Numbered from the stretch's first letter, positions 43,176 through 52,183 are shown. The stretch: 64,000 nt of DNA from Rothia dentocariosa ATCC 17931 (GCF_000164695.2 NC_014643.1:806001-870000), one strand, 5' to 3'. Notes: generated by a model not told the origin, from the sequence alone. Translations and numbers: made by a program.

Positions 43176-43203
43176 TAGCACCTACTGCCCCTAAATATGC
43201 AGG

Positions 43204-43914
43204 TTAGTTCTGGTACGGCGCCTGGGGTTGAACGGGCTGCGCCTGTACGACTGTGGGCTGGGCCATCGGATTCTGTGCCAGACGGTACGCCTTGGAGTCA
43301 CGCATAAACCTGTTGGTCCCGGGCAGCCACAAGAAAACAATCAGGGCAACGTTAGCAATAAACAACACCACGTAGATCACAATGAGCGTGGAAAGGGAAG
43401 ACGTAAAACCGGGCGCGAGCGATGACCTCTCTTCATTCATGCCGCTCAAAGCCGCCGATGTGATAAACGTGTGCAAAACAATACCGGCAAGAGCCAAAAC
43501 AGCGATAACGGTCATGACGATACGCGACCAGTTGTATCCTCGGTAGATGAAAACACCGAACAGGATGTACAGAATAATGCTGAGGAACAGCGGAAGAGAA
43601 ATAAAGGACACAAACGATTCTAGAGTATTGTAGTTTCTGAGTGACTGCCCGCCATTCATCGCAGCCACAGTCTGCAGAGAGCTCATGGCAGACCTCATGG
43701 TACCGAACTCAACGAGGCGTAAGAGCGCGCACGCCAGACTGACTATAAAAGCGGTCATAGCCAACGCCGTAATTTTGGGGCGAGTGGCTGGTATTGAAGC
43801 TGCAGAGGCGTAAGCTGTCGGTGCGGGCTGCATCATAGGCTGCTGAGAAGAAGTTTGCTGAACAGACGGGGAATTCTGCGGTTTTTCTTGACCGGACGTA
43901 ATGTTCTCACTCAT
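43204..43914 (-). CDS. Four-helix membrane protein with Q/P-rich tails
   Basis: A 236-residue protein with a Q/S/P-rich N-terminal tail (MSENITSGQEKPQNSPS...) of about 48 residues, four hydrophobic segments (about 52-70, 105-130, 138-158, 180-203) and a Q/P-rich C-terminus. Overall architecture resembles the duplicated proteins at 34-36.6 kb, without obvious identity. AAGGAG lies 9 bases before the ATG. Function unknown. Confidence 0.65.
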   Translation of the reverse strand: MSENITSGQEKPQNSPSVQQTSSQQPMMQPAPTAYASAASIPATRPKITALAMTAFIVSLACALLRLVEFGTMRSAMSSLQTVAAMNGGQSLRNYNTLESFVSFISLPLFLSIILYILFGVFIYRGYNWSRIVMTVIAVLALAGIVLHTFITSAALSGMNEERSSLAPGFTSSLSTLIVIYVVLFIANVALIVFLWLPGTNRFMRDSKAYRLAQNPMAQPTVVQAQPVQPQAPYQN

Positions 43915-44051
43915 CGGTGATGCTCCTTCAAATATTGTGTGCGGAAAGCTGGTTTTGTGAAACCACCTCTAGAGCATAGCCGAAATTAGGATGGAATAGG
44001 GGTATTCTGCGATGGTTCGTCGGATTTCAGATGCACCAAACATGCCGCATC

Positions 44052-44113
44052 AAAAGAGCCTTGATAGTGAATAAAGCGTTAAAAACTGCTTGATATAAAT
44101 AAAGAGCCTTTTT
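44052..44113. terminator. GGCTCTTTAT-family inverted repeat, site 5
   Basis: AAAAGAGCCTTGATAGTGAATAAAGCG ... AAATAAAGAGCCTTTTT, somewhat decayed on the inner right arm. It overlaps the 3' end region of the HAD gene (stop at 44112) and would end the pabB-HAD transcript. Confidence 0.65.
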
Positions 44114-44903
44114 ACAAGGCGGACGAGGAAGCGAGGGCGCGAATGGCGGCGGCGACCGCATCCGGATGCGGGTCCACCGTCAGATCTGCGAGCGGCAGCA
44201 AGGATTCATGCGAGCCCACCGCGACCGCATACCGAGCACCTTCAAGCAGCCCTGCATCGTTCACATCGTTGCCAAACGCGATATAAGGATCGGGTTTTTC
44301 GCCCGAACGCGCGCCAAGCGCCTGCGGAAGAGCCGAAACTTTATGCACTCCCCTGGGTGCCAAGTCAATACTCGTGGTGGCATCCTGGTGCTTAGTCACA
44401 TGCAGGTTTAGGCTCGCAATAGTCTCTTCAAGCTCGGCGTAAAGATGCGGATTATTGATGTCAAGCAGAATTATTTTGACAGGATTCTCCAGGTCTTTCA
44501 AAGAAAATAGGCGGTCTGTTCCCTCGGGGTTTAGCCGCTCCACGAGCACATGCGCATCGGGCAAATCAAAGGCGTAAGAGTCCAGGGAATCCGCAATATA
44601 GTGCAGTCCATGACGTTCGATAAGGTCCCGAATTTTCGCATAACTATGCGCATCTAGGTGTTCCCGCGCCCGCAGCTGCCCGTCCCGGTACAGCAGCGAA
44701 CCGTTCGCGCCGATCAGCGCCAACCCGCTATGCGTGCGCACATCCTCAGAGAGCATGGGCAGAATATCGCGCACCGGTCGGGCGGAGGCAAAAACTATGC
44801 GGTGTCCCGCCCGCAGCAGCGCATAGATTTCACGCTCAATGGCGGGCTCAATTACCATGCCGTTAAAGCTGGTGGTGCCGTCAATATCGAAGACAAAATT
44901 CAT
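44112..44903 (-). CDS. HAD superfamily hydrolase, Cof-type
   Basis: A 263-residue phosphatase with the HAD motif I FDIDGTTSFNG at residues 4-14, motif II in IVFASARPVRD, motif III lysine in the DLAPRGVHKVSAL region and motif IV FGNDVNDAGLL. The cap is of the IIB (Cof) type. The ATG overlaps the stop of pabB (ATGA), so it is co-translated with it. Cof-type enzymes dephosphorylate sugar phosphates or cofactor precursors; a link with folate synthesis is possible by position only. Confidence 0.88.
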   Translation of the reverse strand: MNFVFDIDGTTSFNGMVIEPAIEREIYALLRAGHRIVFASARPVRDILPMLSEDVRTHSGLALIGANGSLLYRDGQLRAREHLDAHSYAKIRDLIERHGLHYIADSLDSYAFDLPDAHVLVERLNPEGTDRLFSLKDLENPVKIILLDINNPHLYAELEETIASLNLHVTKHQDATTSIDLAPRGVHKVSALPQALGARSGEKPDPYIAFGNDVNDAGLLEGARYAVAVGSHESLLPLADLTVDPHPDAVAAAIRALASSSAL

Positions 44904-46399
44904 AATATTCCTGGGCTTTCCCGGTCGGTCGCGGCGACGCTCTGCTTACTCACACCCTTTTCAACGATGTGCCCCACACTCGGTGGAAGCGCCGCACGTA
45001 GTTTCGTCAGCATTTCTTCGTACTCGGCGTTCGGGTCTGAATCGGCGACAATCGCGCCGCCGGCGGCGAGGGTTATAAGCCCATTATCGTGCGCAACCAA
45101 GGTGCGTATGACAATAGAGAGATTGGCGCCGCCATCCGCCGAGAAAAATCCGAGAGCACCCGAGTATACGCCGCGGGGGCGCGCCTCTAGATCCTCAATA
45201 ATATTCATTGTTGAGGGCTTGGGTGCGCCGGTCATAGATCCGCCAGGGAAGCACGCCGCACTGGCATGCACCGCGGAAATTTCGGGTTTAAGACGCGCAG
45301 TGACGGTAGAAACAAGCTGATGCACCGTTGCATAACTTTCCACGCTCATGAGTACAGGAACCTGCACGCTCGCGGGGTCACTCACCGTCGAGAGGTCGTT
45401 GCGCAAAAGATCGACGATCATCAGGTTCTCGGCACGGGTTTTCGCATCGTGTTGCAGCCAGTGAGCCGCAGCGGCGTCATCCTGAGGATTCGCACCGCGC
45501 GGGCATGTCCCTTTAATCGGCTTCGTTTCGGCGTTTCCGTGTGTATCAACCATCAGAAAACGCTCGGGAGACGAAGAAAGCACAGAGAAATCGCCGCACC
45601 GCAAATAGGCGGCATAGGGCGCGGGATTGTGCTTACGCTGAGTGCGGTACAGCTCAAAAAGCTGATCGGGCGTGAGAGGATGTTCTACCCGCGCGGTACT
45701 TTCGGCGCTCAGGCACACCTCATAACTATTCCCCTCGTAAATATGCCATTGTGCGCGCTCAATATCTGCGCAATAGCTTTCGCAATCCGGGGCTTCAAAA
45801 AGCAGATGCTCCACGTGCTGACTCAATGGTTTATCGCCGTCATGTGCGTTATCACCCGGTATCTCACGCCAAGAATCCCGCGCCAATTCGCGCAAACGCG
45901 GCTCAATTTTCTCAAGCCAGGGTTCATCGCCAAGCAGCCACGCGCGGCGAGTTTCATGTTCATAGACCAGGTACCGCACGGCGGGCATCCAGAGAGAATC
46001 CGGGGTTTGTGCCGTGTGCCGGGGTGTGTATCCGATGCGCCCGGGGTGCAGGGCGGCGCGCGCCTCATACCCGAAATAACCCACGTAACCACCGCGCAAA
46101 CCTTCGGGCAGCTCGGCAATGTCATCGGGTTCAGGCATACTGGCAAGCGCAGTATCGAGGGCATCCCAAGGAGTCGTGTTTGTTGCCTCACGTGCGTTTT
46201 CGATGCGCAGCACAGCCGCCCAATGCGGGACGACGCCCACATACGAGACGCGAGACATAGGCGATTCTTCTCGTGCGGAATCAAGCCAATAGGCGTACCG
46301 AGCACCCGCAGCGATCACGGGGTATGCAGCCTCGGGCATGATCTCAAAGTCGAGGGCGCGCACGTGCAGCGTTGGGTATTGATTGGGCTGAAGAATCAC
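44900..46399 (-). CDS. pabB: Aminodeoxychorismate synthase component I
   Basis: A 499-residue chorismate-utilising enzyme in folate synthesis. The C-terminal catalytic half shows DFSVLSSSPERFL, the PabB-specific TKPIKGTCPRG (TrpE has PIAGT), ENLMIVDLLRNDLS and CFPGGSMTGAPK. The frame is open to an ATG at 46483, but that start lies inside a hairpin that ends the rhodanese transcript, so the GTG at 46399 (VILQPNQYPTLHV) is preferred; an ATG at 46339 is another option. Coupled to the HAD gene. No pabA/trpG nearby. Confidence 0.9.
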   Translation of the reverse strand: MILQPNQYPTLHVRALDFEIMPEAAYPVIAAGARYAYWLDSAREESPMSRVSYVGVVPHWAAVLRIENAREATNTTPWDALDTALASMPEPDDIAELPEGLRGGYVGYFGYEARAALHPGRIGYTPRHTAQTPDSLWMPAVRYLVYEHETRRAWLLGDEPWLEKIEPRLRELARDSWREIPGDNAHDGDKPLSQHVEHLLFEAPDCESYCADIERAQWHIYEGNSYEVCLSAESTARVEHPLTPDQLFELYRTQRKHNPAPYAAYLRCGDFSVLSSSPERFLMVDTHGNAETKPIKGTCPRGANPQDDAAAAHWLQHDAKTRAENLMIVDLLRNDLSTVSDPASVQVPVLMSVESYATVHQLVSTVTARLKPEISAVHASAACFPGGSMTGAPKPSTMNIIEDLEARPRGVYSGALGFFSADGGANLSIVIRTLVAHDNGLITLAAGGAIVADSDPNAEYEEMLTKLRAALPPSVGHIVEKGVSKQSVAATDRESPGIL

Positions 46400-46462
46400 G
46401 TTTCCTATTGTAGAGTGCGTTGCCGTCGGTCTTGAGCGGCGTGGCTTCGACCCGAATACAAA

Positions 46463-46504
46463 GGATGCGGCACCAGCAGCCATTTCGGGGGCTGGAGTGC
46501 CGCA
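46463..46504 (-). terminator. Terminator between rhodanese and pabB
   Basis: GATGCGGCACCAGCAGCC pairs imperfectly with GGCTGGAGTGCCGCATC around ATTTCGGG. Lies 73 bases beyond the rhodanese stop and just upstream of pabB. Confidence 0.65.
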
Positions 46505-46576
46505 TCTTTATATGTCGTTTTGGCTATATACACTATTCAAAATGGATATATTCCAAATTTTTAGGGTATAGCGTCA

Positions 46577-46909
46577 TTAGTGAACGACGGCAGGTTCCTG
46601 CCCGTTTTCGCTTTCCATGGGCAGCTTTGCGGTGAACCAAGCACTTGTTCCGCCAGCAATATTTTTCGCCTGGTATCCGTTCTGGCGCAGGTATTCAGCC
46701 GCACGGTTTGAACGCCCGCCGCCGTGGCAGATCACATAGAATTCTTCATCTTTGCTGGGTAGTTCTGAAAGTCGCTCGGTCAGCGTTCCTAGGGTGATGT
46801 GCTGGGCACCAGCAACGTGGCCGGCTTCCCATTCGTAGTCTTCGCGCACATCAATAATCTTGGCACCGGCAGGAACATCGGCAGGGGTTACCTGGGGTAC
46901 GTTATTCAT
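46577..46909 (-). CDS. Single-domain rhodanese-like sulfurtransferase
   Basis: A 110-residue protein covering one rhodanese domain: AKIIDVREDYEWEAGHVAGAQHI, then the active-site loop VICHGGGRSNRAAEYL with the reactive cysteine, and NIAGGTSAWF near the end. It can move sulfur from thiosulfate or persulfides to cyanide or thiols. Ribosome site AGGAG before the ATG. Monocistronic. Confidence 0.92.
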   Translation of the reverse strand: MNNVPQVTPADVPAGAKIIDVREDYEWEAGHVAGAQHITLGTLTERLSELPSKDEEFYVICHGGGRSNRAAEYLRQNGYQAKNIAGGTSAWFTAKLPMESENGQEPAVVH

Positions 46910-47071
46910 GGATTCTCCTCTGTAGTCTCGTGAGATACATTATCAACTCTACAAAATTTTGAGGTCATAAGGCACGCGCGCGTGCACGCAATACACCCCA
47001 GCCCCACCATTAGACATGAGATTTCATGCAGAGTAAATACGGAATTTATGCCTAATTTCTGCACAAACATC

Positions 47072-47115
47072 TGTATACATATGCATTTTACAGGTATACA
47101 CTGAGGAAATATAAC
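47072..47115 (+). promoter_or_regulatory. Promoter and operator of the peptide transporter
   Basis: TTTACA (47087-47092) and TATAAC (47110-47115) are spaced by 17 bases, 38 bases ahead of the transporter ATG. TGTATAC (47072) and GTATACA (47094) form an inverted repeat around the -35, which suggests a repressor site. Confidence 0.55.
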
Positions 47116-47153
47116 CTAGAACACTTCCGGTTTGTGTATTCTTGGGAGGCTTT

Positions 47154-48608
47154 ATGGTAGCCACGCAACCAGCGGCGCAGAAGCCGCGAACATTTTTTGG
47201 GCATCCAAAGATGCTCGCCAATCTTTTCACCGTGGAAATGTGGGAACGGTTCTCATTCTATGGGATGCAAGCTCTTGCCCTCTATTACCTGTACTACGCT
47301 ATTGAAGACGGCGGATTAGGGATCCCCAAAGAAGCAGCCACCGGCGCTATGGGAGCGTATGGTGCAACCGTTTACCTCATGGCGATCCTCGGCGGTATTT
47401 TGGGCGACCGCGTCCTAGGCCCCGAACGCACCCTCTTTTATTCCGCTATCGGTATTATGGCGGGGCACATTGTCCTTGCGGTCATGCCCGGCGCAGCTGG
47501 CGTGATCACCGGTCTGCTTCTGGTCGCGATCGGTTCAGGGTGTCTCAAAAGCAGCGCATCGGTTCTGGTCGGTTCGCTCTACAGCAAAGACGACTCCAAA
47601 CGCGAAGCGGGGTTCACGCTTTTCTATATCGGCATCAACATCGGCGCGCTTTTAGGTCCGGCGCTAACCGGCTGGGGATGGGGTTGGCTAGGCTTCCATT
47701 TCGGCTTCGGAATCGCGGCTATCGGCATGGCGGCCGGGCTTATTCAGTATGTGCTCACTCGCAAGAACCTGCCCGAGTCGGTGCACGAGGTAACCGTTCC
47801 TTTCACCCCACGCCAGAACGGTATTTTAGCCGGTGTTCTGGCAGGGATAGCTCTCATAACATTTCTGCTGGTGATGATGGGCTGGATGACTACAGGCAAC
47901 CTCGCCACGTGGGTGGTAAGTGCCGTCGGCATCGGGGCCATAGCTCTCTTTATTCAGTTGCTCACCGCCAAGAACGTAACCAACACCGAACGCTCGCGGG
48001 TGTGGGCGTTTATTCCCCTCTGGATTGCCAACGCTATTTTCTGGGCGCTCTACCAGCAGCAGTTCACGGTCATTCCCATCTATTCTGATGAGCGACTCGA
48101 CTGGCATATTCTGGGCATGGATCTTCCTCCGACCCTCGTCAATTCCCTTGCCCCTATTTTCGTGATTCTTCTGGGGGCGGGGTTCGCCGCCATGTGGACG
48201 AAATTGGGCGATCGGCAGCCGCGCACAACCACCAAGTTCTCACTCGCGCTCGTGATTATCGGCCCGGCATACTGGGTTTTCCTCACGCAGGTGGGTGTCT
48301 CTCGCGTGGCGGTCTACTGGATGGTTATCATCATGTTTATCTTCACTGTTGCCGAGCTTACGATTTCGCCCACGGGCATGGCGCTGACCACCAGGCTCGC
48401 ACCCGAAGCGTATAAGGTGAACATGATGGCGCTTTACTGGACCTCGCTGGCGATGGGTACCGCATTCGCGGGTTGGTGCGCACAGTTCTACAGCCAAGAC
48501 ACTGAGGCTTCCTACTTTATGTGGGTGGGTGCCGTCTCGGTTATTGCTGGTATCGTCCTCTTCCTCTGCCGTGCGCCCATCCAGAAACTTATGCGCGATG
48601 TGAAGTAG
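47154..48608 (+). CDS. POT/PTR family proton-dependent oligopeptide transporter
   Basis: A 484-residue membrane protein with about 14 helices. The proton-coupling motif on helix 1 is intact in TVEMWERFSFYGMQALALYYL (ExxERFxYYG), and the helix-5 PTR signature is FTLFYIGINIGALLGPALTG. These transporters import di- and tripeptides. The ATG at 47154 has GGGAGG 5 bases upstream. Monocistronic between a promoter with inverted repeat and a strong terminator. Confidence 0.95.
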   Translation: MVATQPAAQKPRTFFGHPKMLANLFTVEMWERFSFYGMQALALYYLYYAIEDGGLGIPKEAATGAMGAYGATVYLMAILGGILGDRVLGPERTLFYSAIGIMAGHIVLAVMPGAAGVITGLLLVAIGSGCLKSSASVLVGSLYSKDDSKREAGFTLFYIGINIGALLGPALTGWGWGWLGFHFGFGIAAIGMAAGLIQYVLTRKNLPESVHEVTVPFTPRQNGILAGVLAGIALITFLLVMMGWMTTGNLATWVVSAVGIGAIALFIQLLTAKNVTNTERSRVWAFIPLWIANAIFWALYQQQFTVIPIYSDERLDWHILGMDLPPTLVNSLAPIFVILLGAGFAAMWTKLGDRQPRTTTKFSLALVIIGPAYWVFLTQVGVSRVAVYWMVIIMFIFTVAELTISPTGMALTTRLAPEAYKVNMMALYWTSLAMGTAFAGWCAQFYSQDTEASYFMWVGAVSVIAGIVLFLCRAPIQKLMRDVK

Positions 48609-48632
48609 TATTCCGTTTTAGGCATATATAGC

Positions 48633-48669
48633 GGTGGGTGCATCTTCAACACTTGAAGATGCACCCACC
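48633..48669 (+). terminator. Terminator of the peptide transporter
   Basis: GGTGGGTGCATCTTCAA / TTGAAGATGCACCCACC, 17-base perfect arms with a short loop, followed by GATTTTAATTT, 25 bases after the stop. Confidence 0.9.
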
Positions 48670-48751
48670 GATTTTAATTTCTGTGGTTTGACTTGGGTAT
48701 ATGCCGCCTACGTTATATTCCAGGAAGGGTATAGAGCCTCTCACAACATGA

Positions 48752-49948
48752 TTATTCAGCCTGGATGCGCCGCCCAGCACGCGCCGCAAATGCGTCAAGC
48801 GCATCGTTAAGGTGAGGAACCGTCCATACGCGCTGACCTGCAACAAAGGTTTTCTCACGGCGTATCACACCCGCTTTCTCAAGGGTTGCGATGATGCGAT
48901 ATATCGTTGCCGGTGCCACAGACGTATTCTGCTCCACCATCTGTACCGTAAAAGCCGGTTCGGTGCAGCAAAAATCGGCGACCGCCTTCAAAGCGGATGT
49001 TGTTCGACGTGCTGTTCCCAGAATTTTATCGCGCAATCCGGAGATGTCCTCTGCCAAGATACGAGCGTTCTTGACGGCAGCATTTGAAGCTTGAATAAAG
49101 CACCGGATCATAGGCTCTATATCTCCAGCGCGGTATGCGGTAAGCGCCGCAATATAGTCTGCGACGTCATGCAGAAGCCCCGAAGAAATTGGCAGCACAA
49201 CATGTTCGGTGACTCCACGTGCCATGAGCAAAGCCGAAATAAGCGCCCGACCGGTACGCCCATTCCCATCAGTAAAAGGGTGAATAGTCTCAAATTGTGC
49301 ATGAGCGATGGCAGCCTGCACCAGCGGGTCAAGATCACGACGCGCCATAAATTCAACGAGGTCATTCATGGCGGCGGGTACTAGCTTCCAGTGCGGTGCT
49401 ACATAATCTGCTGTTACAGGCGACTGCCCGCCAACCCACACCCACTGTTGGCGGAACTTCCCGGCGTCATCTAGGGTGCCAGCTGTCAGTTCATGGTGCA
49501 TATGCACGATAGATTCAATGGTCAGGCTCTCTGCCACCCCTAAAGCTGCCTGCATGGCGCGAACATTGCGTGCCACCAACTCGGCATTATGCCCCACAGT
49601 GGAACCGGAAGCGCCCACCACCGCCAACGATAACCTACGTGCTGAAACCGTCAGGTTTTCAATCTGCGAACTTGATGCCGATTCACCCCGCAAAAGCACC
49701 GCCGCAAATGGCACGCCACCTAACGCCGCATGCTGCTCGTCGAAGCGAGTAATCGTGCGCGTGCAATCCTGCACCAGAGTATGTAGCTGCGGGGAAAGCT
49801 GAGGTGCTTGCTCGGCGATGCGCGGTGTAACGGCACTTTTAAACTCGCCAGTGTTCCGCTGACGAGCACGACGGGATGCGAGTGGGTCACGATGCTGCCA
49901 CAGAGGCTGCTGTTCCCAATCGAGAGAAGCCCATGAGATGGCTGGCAT
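48752..49948 (-). CDS. Fic family protein (class II) with winged-helix C-terminus
   Basis: A 398-residue protein that probably AMPylates a target. The catalytic motif HPFTDGNGRTGR is complete. A class II inhibitory helix, SSQIEN, matching (S/T)xxxE(G/N), lies about 140 residues upstream. The last 75 residues form a winged helix (VADFCCTEPAFTVQMVEQNTSVAPATIYRIIATLEKAGVI), suggesting DNA binding. The start at 49948 has AAAGGAG 8 bases upstream; an ATG eight codons earlier spans that ribosome site. Two palindromes lie upstream, so autoregulation is plausible. Confidence 0.88.
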   Translation of the reverse strand: MPAISWASLDWEQQPLWQHRDPLASRRARQRNTGEFKSAVTPRIAEQAPQLSPQLHTLVQDCTRTITRFDEQHAALGGVPFAAVLLRGESASSSQIENLTVSARRLSLAVVGASGSTVGHNAELVARNVRAMQAALGVAESLTIESIVHMHHELTAGTLDDAGKFRQQWVWVGGQSPVTADYVAPHWKLVPAAMNDLVEFMARRDLDPLVQAAIAHAQFETIHPFTDGNGRTGRALISALLMARGVTEHVVLPISSGLLHDVADYIAALTAYRAGDIEPMIRCFIQASNAAVKNARILAEDISGLRDKILGTARRTTSALKAVADFCCTEPAFTVQMVEQNTSVAPATIYRIIATLEKAGVIRREKTFVAGQRVWTVPHLNDALDAFAARAGRRIQAE

Positions 49949-50027
49949 ACCCCACGCTCCTTTCTGCTGCATGATAGGGAATGCCCTAAAAAATGAGAGG
50001 GTACAGGCAGTTAATGAGAATTTGGAG

Positions 50028-50066
50028 CTCTATTTTCTCATTAAGAATACTATTGAGAAAATAGAG
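50028..50066. promoter_or_regulatory. Inverted repeat upstream of fic
   Basis: CTCTATTTTCTCA / TGAGAAAATAGAG, perfect 13-base arms spaced 13 bases, about 80 bases upstream of the fic ATG. Likely operator, possibly for the winged helix of Fic itself. Confidence 0.6.
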
Positions 50067-50200
50067 TTCTCATTTCTCGCTAGGGTAAGCTACTGCACGC
50101 TATTCAGCCAGCAGGGGCATGAGGGCAGAATAAGCCCCTCGTCAGCAGATCTGACAAAACACGTATTTTCACTAGTCAGATAGTAAATAGAGGCATTCTG

Positions 50201-50262
50201 CGCTACCAAAAGTCAGCCAGTTACGCTACCAAAAGTCAGGTGTTTACGCTACCAAAAGTCAG
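50201..50262. repeat. Three direct repeats CGCTACCAAAAGTCAG, period 23
   Basis: Perfect copies start at 50201, 50224 and 50247, separated by CCAGTTA and GTGTTTA. Regular spacing of about two DNA turns resembles iterons or the multiple terminal repeats of IS21-type ends. No replication or transposase gene is adjacent. Confidence 0.75.
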
Positions 50263-50527
50263 GTTTTGCTCGCTGCGCGTCATCTCCTGTGACTTCTGAA
50301 ACCCACCTCGAACATTAGACGCCGTATAAATATTCCCGTCACCGCTGTAACATGACGTTTTGTGTCTCCGCATTACTTCATGTGACGGGTGAAGGGTTCT
50401 TAAATCTTCGTTTTAGGACTCATAGCGAAAAACATTATGCGCCGCGCCCGCGACCGGTTTAGGGTATATGCCAGACCCGCCGTACAGGCAGGTAAAAGAC
50501 AACGTCCTATCTAAGGAGAAAACAGAC

Positions 50528-51052
50528 ATGGCACTGTACCTGATCGAGCTGACCCCAGCAACCGCATCCAAGGACGAGGCAACCGCGCTCATCGAAACCG
50601 TTTCCAGCTCCCTGAGCGAAGGCGCGGAGCTCATCGAAACCCAGGTTTCCGCCGATCACAAGCTGATCTTCGCCATCATTGAGTCAGAAAACACCGCGTT
50701 CGCACCCGCCCTCACTGCGGCTATTGGCGAGCGCGCATCCGTGGTTGGCCCCGACGAGGTTCGCCTAGTGGGCGCAGAACTCGACGACATCAAGAAGCTC
50801 AAGAAAGATGCAGACTACTTGGTCGAGTGGGATATTCCCGCCGAAATCACGATGGAGCAGTACCTGACTCGCAAGAAGGCGAACGCACCCAAGTATGCCG
50901 AGGTGCCCGAGGTTTCCTTCCTGCGCACCTACGTGCGCGAGGATACCGCCAAGTGCCTGTGCTTCTATGACGCACCCGATGAGGATGCGGTACTTCGCGC
51001 CCGCAAAGCCGTGAGCACCCCCATCGACCGCCTCTTCAAGCTACACGCATAA
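50528..51052 (+). CDS. DUF4242 (SCO4226-like) protein, duplicated ferredoxin-like
   Basis: A 174-residue soluble protein. The C-terminal 80 residues (YLVEWDIPAEITMEQYLTRKKANAPKYAEV...VSFLRTYVREDTAKCLCFYDAPDEDAV) match DUF4242, the fold of the nickel-binding SCO4226 protein. The N-terminal half (LYLIELTPATASKDEATALIETVSS) looks like a second, diverged copy. ATG at 50528 follows AAGGAG by 8 bases. An acyl-CoA dehydrogenase-like gene follows after 35 bases and is probably co-transcribed. Confidence 0.7.
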   Translation: MALYLIELTPATASKDEATALIETVSSSLSEGAELIETQVSADHKLIFAIIESENTAFAPALTAAIGERASVVGPDEVRLVGAELDDIKKLKKDADYLVEWDIPAEITMEQYLTRKKANAPKYAEVPEVSFLRTYVREDTAKCLCFYDAPDEDAVLRARKAVSTPIDRLFKLHA

Positions 51053-51087
51053 GCACACCTGCACATTGCATATAGGAGCTCTCTACC

Positions 51088-52170
51088 ATGTCTGAATTCA
51101 CTCTTGAACCCCTTGAGGATTATCCTCAGCGCGAGCGAGTGCTTGCGCTTGCCGCCGAACACGCAGATGCCGTCGATGCCGGTGAGCGTTCCCCGTTTGA
51201 GAATCTGCGCGAGATTGCGAAGGATGGTCTGCTGACTCTGGGGCGCACCGGGTCTTTGCTTCCGCAGGTTTCGGTTGCTTTTGACCTTGCTTCGCAGGAT
51301 GCGACAACCGGGTTCTCGCTGTGGGCTCATCGTTCTACGATTGCGTTCTTTGATGCGGTGAACCGTGAGCTGCCCGAGGGCTTGGCTGAGGCCACGACGA
51401 GCGGTACAAGCGCGATGGCGGCGGCATATAAGGAGGCTTCGGGGCTTGCGCCGATCAAGGTTTTGGGCACTTTGGTAGAGGGCGGTGTGAAGCTCAACGG
51501 CACGGTGTCGTGGGCTTCTAACCTGTACCCGGGCGGCGTGATTGTGCTGCCGGTAGCAGTGCAGAATGCGCAGGAGGGGCATCCGAACCGGTATATTGTG
51601 ACGGTTCGCCAGGATGTTCCGGGGGTGAAGGTTGTATATCACCGTAACCTGCTGGCGCTCAACGGAACCGAGTCTGGCACGATCATTTTTGAGGATGTTT
51701 TTGTGCCGACCGAGGATATTTTGACCGATAATTTTGAGGGTTTCCTCAACGATGTGACCGCGCCGTTCTTGCTGGTGCAGTCCGCGTTCTGCTTGGGTCT
51801 TTCCGCCGGTGCGCTGGTGGAGGCTTCGAAGCATCTTGAGGCTTCGCAGGGTATTTTCAGTTCTGAGTTCCCGCTGATTGTGGGCGAGTACGAGAGCTTG
51901 CGCGATGAGCTGGTGCGTTTGGCGCGTGAGCCGCAGCGTGCCGAGCGTCGCGATTTGTTGAGCCTGCGTCTGGGTGTTTCGCATCTGGCGACGATTGCTA
52001 CGCATTTTGAACTGCAGGTTGTTGGAGGCGCCGGTTACGTTGCTTCCTCGCCGACTGCGCGGCGTTTGCGTGAGGCTTCGTTCCTGCCGGTGCAGTCGCC
52101 GACTGAAGGGCATCTGCGTTTCGAGCTCTCAAAGTACGACCACTTAGAGGATTTGCAGGCGGCACTGTAG
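51088..52170 (+). CDS. Acyl-CoA dehydrogenase family protein
   Basis: A 360-residue FAD protein with the DszC/acyl-CoA dehydrogenase fold: helical N-domain, beta domain around LNGTVSWASNLYPGGVIVLPV and a C-terminal helical bundle. It is shorter at the C-terminus than standard acyl-CoA dehydrogenases (about 380-400) and the catalytic glutamate is not obvious. AGGAG precedes the ATG. No beta-oxidation genes are nearby; an oxidative desulfurisation-like or flavin-dependent monooxygenase role is possible. Confidence 0.8.
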   Translation: MSEFTLEPLEDYPQRERVLALAAEHADAVDAGERSPFENLREIAKDGLLTLGRTGSLLPQVSVAFDLASQDATTGFSLWAHRSTIAFFDAVNRELPEGLAEATTSGTSAMAAAYKEASGLAPIKVLGTLVEGGVKLNGTVSWASNLYPGGVIVLPVAVQNAQEGHPNRYIVTVRQDVPGVKVVYHRNLLALNGTESGTIIFEDVFVPTEDILTDNFEGFLNDVTAPFLLVQSAFCLGLSAGALVEASKHLEASQGIFSSEFPLIVGEYESLRDELVRLAREPQRAERRDLLSLRLGVSHLATIATHFELQVVGGAGYVASSPTARRLREASFLPVQSPTEGHLRFELSKYDHLEDLQAAL

Positions 52171-52183
52171 CGGTCCCCCTGTT

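Larger units (their letters stand above)
49949..50527. other. Intergenic region with palindrome and tandem repeats
   Basis: About 580 bases with no supportable gene. It holds a 13-base inverted repeat (50028-50066) upstream of fic, three direct repeats of a 16-base motif (50201-50262), and the promoter of the DUF4242 gene. Confidence 0.5.

Noticed and set aside
45266..46435. 389-codon open frame on the plus strand opposite pabB
   Set aside because: Pure antisense shadow of a high-GC gene; no ribosome site and basic low-complexity product, while pabB carries all family motifs.
46400..46483. Upstream ATG for pabB
   Set aside because: Would place the start inside a terminator-like hairpin; residues do not match PabB N-termini.
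50201..50262. CRISPR array
   Set aside because: Repeats of 16 bases with 7-base spacers are too short, and no cas genes are present.
50965..52113. 382-codon minus-strand frame opposite the acyl-CoA dehydrogenase-like gene
   Set aside because: Arg/Gln/His-rich composition typical of antisense frames; the plus-strand protein is a recognised family.
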